From JBJHCA01 sp050485785 (GTDB lineage Bacteria > Bacteroidota > Bacteroidia > Chitinophagales > Saprospiraceae): a stretch of DNA of 12,382 nt. Position numbers and translations under genes: made by a program. The DNA lies in NCBI GenBank assembly GCA_050485785.1, contig JBJHCA010000088.1, positions 1 through 12,382 on the forward strand. The letters are read 5' to 3'. Of this stretch, positions 7,288 to 12,382 are shown piece after piece (the first letter of the stretch is position 1; each line of letters opens with the position of its first letter). The notes beneath the pieces are model-generated. The model was not told where the DNA came from and did no database searches. It saw only the letters and a list, made by a program, of their open reading frames with translations.

Positions 7288-7560
7288 ATGCCAAAGTTCG
7301 TTATTGAAAGGGAAATACCGGAAGCCGGTAACCTTTCGCCGGCTCAGCTCAAAGCCATTTCGCAGACTTCATGCAATGTATTGCGCAATATGGGGCCTGA
7401 AATTCAATGGATTCACAGCTATGTGACCGGGAACAAGATTTATTGCGTGTACCATGCACAAAATCCAGAGCTGTTGTATGAACATGCAAGGCAGGGTGGA
7501 TTTCCGGCCAATGTAGTTACTCAGGTTTCGGCTATTATAGACCCGTCCACTGCAGAGTAA
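7288..7560 (+). CDS. DUF4242 (SCO4226-like) small protein
   Basis: A 90-residue soluble protein matching the DUF4242 family from end to end: MPKFVIEREIP at the start, LSPAQLKAISQTSCNVL (residues 16-32), the hallmark IQWIHSYVT (39-47), KIYCVYHAQNPE (50-61), EHARQGGFPANVV (66-78) and IIDPSTAE at the C-terminus. The fold is expected to be a ferredoxin-like alpha+beta barrel that dimerises. The Streptomyces member SCO4226 binds nickel, and His43, Tyr45 and His67 here are candidate ligands. A physiological role is not established and metal binding here is inference. The ATG at 7288 gives the family's exact N-terminus; no Shine-Dalgarno precedes it. The gene is a lone plus-strand unit, convergent with the receptor gene 44 bases away. 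A weak AGCTC/GAGCT stem (7585-7601) lies in that gap. Confidence 0.85.
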   Translation: MPKFVIEREIPEAGNLSPAQLKAISQTSCNVLRNMGPEIQWIHSYVTGNKIYCVYHAQNPELLYEHARQGGFPANVVTQVSAIIDPSTAE

Positions 7561-7604
7561 GCATCGATAACTATACGTTTCCACAGCTCGCTGCAAGAGC
7601 TTCA

Positions 7605-9920
7605 CTACCATTTCCAGTCGAGCCGGATATTGTATGCACGGGGCGCTTCGTGGATACCGGGTCGCACCATGAGGTCAAAATTAAATGCATTCTGAACTAC
7701 AAAGCTGAGTTTCAGCGAGGGAATAATTGAAACTGCAGCCCTGAAATCCCAGGTGGGCAGAATGCTGTGGTTTTCTTCGCGGTATTGCCTTGCACCCGGA
7801 ATGAGGGCATCCACTACAAAAATGTGATCCACTGCCTCAAAGGGAGTGCGGATATTGGCGGCCATGCCTGCCTCAAACCGGTTCCAGCCGGCCTGAATGT
7901 CCATTTTAAACAAATGGCGGTGCCTGTATTTGAGCACATTATAATCAGCGGAAGAGTACAGGTCATCCTGTTCGGTAAAAGGCCTGAACTCAGGGTCAAT
8001 GTATGTGTAGCCTCCCAGTATGTCAAGGTTCACCGCGCCAAGTCTGCCCCGGCTTCCCAGGCTGATCTCCATACCGCGGATACGGGTATTACCCACATTG
8101 GCTGAAGTAAAACCGAAAAGTTGGTTGTAGCCGAATAGGAATTCCATCATGTCACTGTATTCCGTCCAGAAAACGGAAAGGTCGGCATAACCCGACCATT
8201 CATTGATCCTTAGCCCTTGCCTCAGGCCCACTTCAGCACTCCAACCGGTTTCCGATACTAGGCCGGGGTTGGGATAGATATTGAGCAGGGGACCTACCTG
8301 AGTACGGACAAATTTTTCAGCAATGGTTGGGAAACGGTAGCCTTGTCCCCAACTTGCTCTAATAAACGTGGCTTCGGCAAGGCGATAACTGGCTCCAATG
8401 CGAAAAACCGGCCTGCCTTCATTACCGGCGCGTCCGGCAATACTATCGCCGGTTAGCTGTTCAGGTGCATCCAGAAAGTGGTGTTCATAGCGCATGCCAC
8501 CGGAAAGTGTGAGTCGGTCAAAAAACTTCTTTTCCATTTGCACATAAGCAGCCAGATTGCTGGCACTGATTATTGTATCGCCGTAGAGTTCGGCTCTCGA
8601 CACTGTATGTGAAGCGGTGATACCGGAGGTAAAAACCAGTGACAGGGGTTCAAATTCGCGCTGAAACTGGTATTCGCCAAACAAGAAATCGGCCTGATTG
8701 GATTGGCCCTGATCTACGCGGTTATTGGTATAGAAGTACCGCGTCAGCAGTCGATGCCTGTTGCCGGCTCCATCAAAGTAAGTGAAGCGTGGGTCAACCG
8801 TAAACCGCAGTGAATTGCTCTCCGAATTAGAACCGGGTAAAGGAATAAGCGCTTTTTCAGGATATCCTGCCCACAGCAAAAAAGTGCCTCCTTCCGATTG
8901 GTTGATGTTGACATTTAAACCCAGGGTTGATCGGTCACTGATGCGCCAGCGGTTAAACAGGGAAACACGGGTATAGCGCGTATCGTCTCCCAGACGGAAG
9001 CTGTTTTCGCGGGTGTGGTTAATGCCGGCCACAAAGTCGAGTTTGTTATTTCTTCCGGTTTTGAGTCTTACAGAACCCTGAACACCCATGGCTGCCGGTC
9101 TAGAAGTTGTGTCTGTGTTCCACCATACCTTGGTAGTGTCGGCGGGGTTATCGTAGATGCGGGTAAACACGGATACTGAACCTGAGGGTTTAGAAGAGGG
9201 CAGGGCAGTCTGGATATTGATGACGCCATTGAGTGCTGAAGAGCCGTACAGAGCAGAAGCGGCACCTTTGAGTACTTCCACCTGACCGATGTTTTCGATG
9301 GGGATATCATTCCAGTTGGGGAAGCCCGCATCAGCCTGCAGGTAGGGCATATCGTCGATGAGGAGGAGCACGCGGCTGCCGGCGCCATAGGCATAGCCCG
9401 AACCGCCTCGGATGTTGACCTGGCCATCGGTAATGTGAAGGGACGGGATTTTTTCCAGGGCCTCATCCAGCGAGATAGCGTTGCCGTATTCAATAACGGA
9501 AAGGGGCAGCACTTCCAGCGAAACCGTCACTTCGCCCAGGGAACGCCGGTACCGCCCGCCGGTAACCGTGGCAGTTTCCAGCAAGAGGTTGCCCTCTGCC
9601 AGCATGAAATGCTGCTCAAGGGCAGTGGTGTGGGCATCGATGGTTCGGTCAATAGTTTGCGGGGCATAGCCTACATAAGAGCATGAAACAGAAAGCAGGG
9701 TAGTGGTGTCGTCTACAGTGAAGCGAAGCGTGTAGGTGCCGGCCGGCCCTGAGGTAGTGCCTGAATTCAGTACGCGAATACTGGCTCCGGGAAGCGGTTC
9801 ACCGGTGAGAGCATCGCTTACGGATCCGGTAAGCACCATTTCACGGCCTTGCGGCTGCAAGGCCCACAAACTGCTATACAAAAAGCAGAAAAAAACAGTT
9901 TGCCACAAACACCGGCTCAT
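7605..9920 (-). CDS. TonB-dependent outer-membrane receptor with carboxypeptidase-regulatory-like N-terminal domain
   Basis: A 771-residue outer-membrane gated channel that imports a ligand using energy from TonB-ExbBD. A signal peptide covers about residues 1-21 (hydrophobic VFFCFLYSSLWA). Residues about 29-108 form the carboxypeptidase-regulatory-like beta-sandwich (LTGSVSDALTGEPLPGASI, later SYVGYAPQTI). The plug domain runs about 112-238: LDEALEKIPSLHI, VNIRGGSGYAYG, VLLLIDDMPY, IGQVEVLKGAASALYGSSAL, then NGVINIQT. The rest is the beta-barrel, with repeated aromatic strand patterns and a terminal Trp-Lys-Trp typical of barrel insertion signals. No SusD partner gene adjoins it, so a SusC role is not supported; siderophore, cobalamin or another ligand is possible. 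The ATG lies 22 bases after the fbaA stop. An AAAGGA at 9934-9929 is 8 bases from the ATG, one of the few plausible Shine-Dalgarno sites here. Confidence 0.92.
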   Translation of the reverse strand: MSRCLWQTVFFCFLYSSLWALQPQGREMVLTGSVSDALTGEPLPGASIRVLNSGTTSGPAGTYTLRFTVDDTTTLLSVSCSYVGYAPQTIDRTIDAHTTALEQHFMLAEGNLLLETATVTGGRYRRSLGEVTVSLEVLPLSVIEYGNAISLDEALEKIPSLHITDGQVNIRGGSGYAYGAGSRVLLLIDDMPYLQADAGFPNWNDIPIENIGQVEVLKGAASALYGSSALNGVINIQTALPSSKPSGSVSVFTRIYDNPADTTKVWWNTDTTSRPAAMGVQGSVRLKTGRNNKLDFVAGINHTRENSFRLGDDTRYTRVSLFNRWRISDRSTLGLNVNINQSEGGTFLLWAGYPEKALIPLPGSNSESNSLRFTVDPRFTYFDGAGNRHRLLTRYFYTNNRVDQGQSNQADFLFGEYQFQREFEPLSLVFTSGITASHTVSRAELYGDTIISASNLAAYVQMEKKFFDRLTLSGGMRYEHHFLDAPEQLTGDSIAGRAGNEGRPVFRIGASYRLAEATFIRASWGQGYRFPTIAEKFVRTQVGPLLNIYPNPGLVSETGWSAEVGLRQGLRINEWSGYADLSVFWTEYSDMMEFLFGYNQLFGFTSANVGNTRIRGMEISLGSRGRLGAVNLDILGGYTYIDPEFRPFTEQDDLYSSADYNVLKYRHRHLFKMDIQAGWNRFEAGMAANIRTPFEAVDHIFVVDALIPGARQYREENHSILPTWDFRAAVSIIPSLKLSFVVQNAFNFDLMVRPGIHEAPRAYNIRLDWKW

Positions 9921-9942
9921 AAGTCACATCCTTTGTATGCCG

Positions 9943-11013
9943 TCAGGCATTGCGATTGATGCAATTGAGATCGTCAAAAGCCGAACGAAGCCGTTGCACA
10001 AAATTCTTTTCGCCTTCACGCAGCCATTGCCGCGGATCGTAGTATTTTTTGTTGGGTTTGTCATCCCCGTCCGGGTTGCCGATCTGCCCCTGCAAAAAGG
10101 CTTCATTTTTTTGGTAATAGAGCTTTACCCCTTCCCAAAACGCCCATTGCATATCGGTGTCGATATTCATTTTAATGGCCCCGTATTCAATGGCTTCCCT
10201 GATCTCTTCGCGACTTGATCCCGAGCCACCGTGGAACACAAAATCGATGGGATTTGGCCCGGTGCTATACTTTTCCTGTACGTATTGCTGACTGTTTTTG
10301 AGGATGATGGGCTGTAAATTGACATTGCCGGGTTTGTAGACGCCGTGTACATTGCCAAAAGCGGCTGCCACCGTAAACTGCGGGCTTACGGCAATGAGTT
10401 TTTCGTAGGCGTAGGCCACTTCTTCCGGCTGGGTATACAGTCTTGAGCTGTCGATATTGGTATTATCCACACCGTCTTCCTCGCCGCCGGTAACACCCAG
10501 CTCAATTTCCAGAGTCATGCCCAGTGGAGCCATACGAGAAAGGTATTCCACACAGGTGGCTATGTTTTCTTCAATGGGTTCTTCGGACAAGTCGAGCATG
10601 TGGCTGCTGTAAAGTGGTTTGCCGTGTTGTTCGAAATAGCGTTCACCGGCTTCGAGCATACCGTCAACCCATGGAATCAGGTTTCGGGCACAGTGGTCAG
10701 TATGTAGAATTACCGGTACTCCGTATTGCTCAGCAAGCAGGTGAATGTGATGCGCCCCTGACACAGCTCCGGCCACGGCAGCTTGCTGTTGCTGGTTACT
10801 CAGGCCTTTTCCGGCAAAAAACACGGCACCGCCGTTGGAAAACTGGATGATCACCGGTGAATTGACATCGCGGGCAGTTTCCAGTACGGCGTTCACCGAG
10901 TTGGTACCCACCACGTTTACGGCAGGCAGGGCAAAATTATTGTGGTTGGCGTATCGCAGCAGTTCCTGAACTTCGTTGCCGTGCAATACTCCCGGTCTAA
11001 ATTGTTTGGCCAT
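9943..11013 (-). CDS. fbaA: Class II fructose-bisphosphate aldolase
   Basis: This zinc enzyme interconverts fructose 1,6-bisphosphate with dihydroxyacetone phosphate and glyceraldehyde 3-phosphate in glycolysis and gluconeogenesis. At 356 residues it matches the long type A group (E. coli FbaA 359), and its key positions run three below the E. coli numbers. Asp106 and His107 lie in LHTDHCA, Glu171 in LEIELGVTGG, and Glu178-Glu179 in GGEEDGVDN. His223 lies in GNVHGVYKPGN, His261 in VFHGGSGS, and Asn283/Asp285 in KMNIDTDMQ. These are the zinc ligands, catalytic acid and phosphate-binding residues of the family. The ATG at 11013 gives a family-like N-terminus (MAKQFRPGVL). The TonB receptor gene follows after 22 bases on the same strand, suggesting a shared transcript although the functions are unrelated. 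Confidence 0.96.
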   Translation of the reverse strand: MAKQFRPGVLHGNEVQELLRYANHNNFALPAVNVVGTNSVNAVLETARDVNSPVIIQFSNGGAVFFAGKGLSNQQQQAAVAGAVSGAHHIHLLAEQYGVPVILHTDHCARNLIPWVDGMLEAGERYFEQHGKPLYSSHMLDLSEEPIEENIATCVEYLSRMAPLGMTLEIELGVTGGEEDGVDNTNIDSSRLYTQPEEVAYAYEKLIAVSPQFTVAAAFGNVHGVYKPGNVNLQPIILKNSQQYVQEKYSTGPNPIDFVFHGGSGSSREEIREAIEYGAIKMNIDTDMQWAFWEGVKLYYQKNEAFLQGQIGNPDGDDKPNKKYYDPRQWLREGEKNFVQRLRSAFDDLNCINRNA

Positions 11014-11036
11014 GGTATGTCGGTTTTTTTGAAGGG

Positions 11037-11044
11037 CTAAGATA
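11037..11044 (-). promoter_or_regulatory. Candidate -7 element for fbaA
   Basis: Minus-strand TATCTTAG at 11044-11037 differs by one base from TAnnTTTG and lies 23 bases before the fbaA ATG, a layout like that of prfB. No TTTG occurs at the -33 distance, so support is weak. Confidence 0.22.
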
Positions 11045-11136
11045 GAAGATTTGGTGTGAAAGCGGGTTGAATTTAGCGTTCAAGGGTACAGTTTGCGCAG
11101 ATTAAGCGGGTGTTTTATTATGCTGAGTTTACATCA

Positions 11137-11163
11137 CTCTTTGTGGGTGCCGCTCCGCGTCAC
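11137..11163. repeat. Intergenic hairpin with TCC loop behind CTCTTTGTGGG (copy 2)
   Basis: CTCTTTGTGGG at 11137-11147 is identical to the 11-mer at 6269-6279. It runs into GTGCCGC (11147-11153), loop TCC, GCGTCAC (11157-11163): six pairs with one C/T mismatch. It sits in the divergent gap between fbaA and the Bax inhibitor gene. Stem bases differ from copy 1 but the leader, shape and loop are kept. Confidence 0.4.
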
Positions 11164-11232
11164 TGTGACCATATTTAACACATCCTCTTCCAAAAAGCAG
11201 GCCGGATGCAACCCTCAATCGAAGTAAAGTGT

Positions 11233-11240
11233 TACTTTCG
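11233..11240 (+). promoter_or_regulatory. Candidate -7 element for the Bax inhibitor-family gene
   Basis: TACTTTCG at 11233-11240 differs by one base from TAnnTTTG, with no matching TTTG upstream. Transcription would start near 11246. If real, it places the mRNA start after the ATG at 11206 and supports the downstream start at 11257. Confidence 0.3.
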
Positions 11241-11256
11241 TGAAAATTTTAAAAAT

Positions 11257-12048
11257 ATGACACCGAATCTCAGAAAAAGTATGTTCAGTTCATCGAATCC
11301 GGCGATGAAAGCATTTGCACCGGAAAACGTAGCCAAAACATCAGCCACCACACTCGACGGAGTCAGGGCACCGGGCGAAACCATGACCATATCAGGCGCG
11401 GTTAATCGCACAGCCATTCTATTGGGTATCCTGGTGCTAACCGGCATTATCAGTTATTCCATGACGCTTTCGGGCAGTGCATTCGCTATGCCCATGATGT
11501 GGGGCGGCCTGATTGGAGGCTTCATTGTAGCCATGATCATCATTTTCAAAAAGGAAATGGCACCTACTCTGGCGCCTTTATACGTAACCCTCAAAGGGCT
11601 TATGCTGGGCGTGGTTTCAGCCATGTACGCTTCCATGTACAACGGTATTGTAATACAGGCCATAGGGCTTACCATTTGTGTGCTGGCCCTCATGTTGCTG
11701 ATTTATCAGAGCGGGTTGATTAAGGTAACCCAAAAGTTCAGAATGGGAGTGGTAATGGCCACCGGAGCCGTAATGGTGGTGTACCTCATATCCATTGTGT
11801 TGGGATTTTTCGGCATGTCAGTTCCCATGTTGCACGACAATGGAATTTTTGGCATTGGCATTTCGCTGGTGATTGTCGGCATAGCCTCGCTCAATCTTCT
11901 GCTCGATTTTGACACTATTGAGAAAGGAGCGCAAGCCGGAGCACCTAAGTATATGGAGTGGTTTGCTGCTTTTGGCCTCATGATCACCCTCATATGGCTT
12001 TACCTAGAGCTGCTTCGTCTGCTGTCCAAAGTTTACGGCAGGGATTAG
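11257..12048 (+). CDS. Bax inhibitor-1/YccA-family integral membrane protein
   Basis: A 263-residue inner-membrane protein with seven predicted hydrophobic segments at about residues 52-69, 76-97, 107-127, 130-149, 163-184, 196-215 and 232-256. The first 45 residues are polar (MFSSSNPAMKAFAPENV) and lead into ETMTISGAVNRTAILLGI, the usual entry of this family. The C-terminal block LNLLLDFDTIEKGAQAGAPKYMEWF, with Asp217 and Asp219 before the last helix, is characteristic. Related BI-1 proteins act as pH-sensitive calcium leak channels and YccA modulates the FtsH protease; which applies here is unknown. The frame is open back to an ATG at 11206, but its extra 17 residues (MQPSIEVKCYFRENFKN) do not look family-like and a candidate promoter lies inside them. 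The ATG at 11281 is a further alternative. A strong terminator follows, so the gene is probably a single unit. Confidence 0.88.
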   Translation: MTPNLRKSMFSSSNPAMKAFAPENVAKTSATTLDGVRAPGETMTISGAVNRTAILLGILVLTGIISYSMTLSGSAFAMPMMWGGLIGGFIVAMIIIFKKEMAPTLAPLYVTLKGLMLGVVSAMYASMYNGIVIQAIGLTICVLALMLLIYQSGLIKVTQKFRMGVVMATGAVMVVYLISIVLGFFGMSVPMLHDNGIFGIGISLVIVGIASLNLLLDFDTIEKGAQAGAPKYMEWFAAFGLMITLIWLYLELLRLLSKVYGRD

Positions 12049-12070
12049 GATTATAGAATGTCAGATTTGT

Positions 12071-12106
12071 AAAAAGCCCTCCGGCCCATGGCCGGAGGGC
12101 TTTTTT
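12071..12106 (+). terminator. Strong intrinsic terminator after the Bax inhibitor-family gene
   Basis: A perfect 16-base inverted repeat, 12071-12086 against 12090-12105, has a GC-rich core GCCCTCCGGCC and a CAT loop. It is flanked by an A run upstream and six T downstream. It begins 22 bases after the stop codon. The A and T runs on both sides mean that it could also stop minus-strand transcripts entering from the right. Confidence 0.95.
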
Positions 12107-12382
12107 GTGTGTTGGAGCTGCTCACCACCATAGATGACGGAGATTGGCCAATATGCAATCCCTTTGGGATTGTGACACCGGTGCCATGTGAAAAAAGCTA
12201 CAGGACCGGCCTTCACCGTTTTAGTCCAAGGCCGCCGGAAAATCGGTCAAGTTGCCTGTGCTGATTGCGTGTGTACGTCAAAGTTGACAATGCTAAAAAT
12301 GAGTGAATGATACAAAATCCGCCTTAGCAGAACGGGCGAGAAAAAATGTCATTCAAGGCAGAGAAAAAAGCCATCGCTGTTT
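12107..12382. other. Window end without recognisable gene
   Basis: No credible coding frame or RNA gene was seen on either strand. It contains the CAATCCC/GGGATTG hairpin described separately, the palindrome CACCGGTG at 12176-12183, and a GTCAA..TTGAC dyad at 12277-12288. A gene or promoter may lie beyond the edge. Confidence 0.5.
12156..12172. repeat. Short perfect hairpin CAATCCC-TTT-GGGATTG
   Basis: CAATCCC (12156-12162) pairs perfectly with GGGATTG (12166-12172) around a TTT loop. No T run follows on either strand, so it is not a terminator. Short 3-base-loop hairpins of this size also occur in the other intergenic gaps of the window. Confidence 0.45.

Noticed and set aside
9736..10218. 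160-residue plus-strand frame
   Set aside because: It spans the antisense of the TonB receptor start and the fbaA end; both of those are firmly identified.
12156..12172. Second terminator at the CAATCCC hairpin
   Set aside because: There is no T run on either side and the real terminator lies 50 bases earlier.
1..12382. CRISPR array, transposase, integrase or tRNA/rRNA gene
   Set aside because: No regularly spaced repeats, no mobile-element protein motifs and no RNA gene signature could be found on either strand.

Overview
The window reads as chromosomal DNA of a member of the Bacteroidota. The evidence is a TonB-dependent receptor with an N-terminal carboxypeptidase-regulatory-like domain, a decayed Type IX secretion C-terminal sorting domain, an alpha/beta-fused 2-oxoacid dehydrogenase E1, and promoter-like sites matching the Bacteroidota pattern TTTG-N19-TAnnTTTG. 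Most genes also lack a Shine-Dalgarno sequence. The genus cannot be fixed from the sequence alone.

Layout, left to right. Positions 1-2566 hold the 3' part of a fused E1 gene followed 8 bases later by an alpha/beta hydrolase, both on +. After a roughly 330-base AT-rich spacer with a clear promoter comes a NYN-domain (LabA/DUF88-like) protein carrying a C-terminal cold-shock-like domain (2897-3877, +). It converges on a minus-strand pair: prfB (release factor 2, 4996-6082) and, downstream of it, a lipoprotein gene (3966-4892). prfB contains the classical programmed +1 frameshift, so its real start is at 6082 and not at the first long-frame ATG at 5997.

Positions 6083-7287 are gene-poor. They hold a broken remnant of a secreted protein with PKD/Ig-like repeats and a T9SS sorting domain (about 6313-6922), then a 52-base imperfect hairpin. 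A small DUF4242 gene (7288-7560, +) converges on a minus-strand pair, fbaA (class II fructose-bisphosphate aldolase) and, 22 bases downstream of it, the TonB-dependent receptor. Divergent from fbaA is a seven-helix Bax inhibitor-1/YccA-family membrane protein (11257-12048, +), closed by a strong intrinsic terminator. The last roughly 275 bases show only short hairpins.

Most genes are core metabolism, translation or envelope functions. No defence island, CRISPR array, transposase or RNA gene was seen. The most notable items are the prfB frameshift site with a 9-base perfect anti-Shine-Dalgarno match, the NYN plus cold-shock fusion, the decayed T9SS gene, and a small family of intergenic hairpins, two of which share an 11-base leader. 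I did not find convincing evidence of a wholly new multi-gene system.
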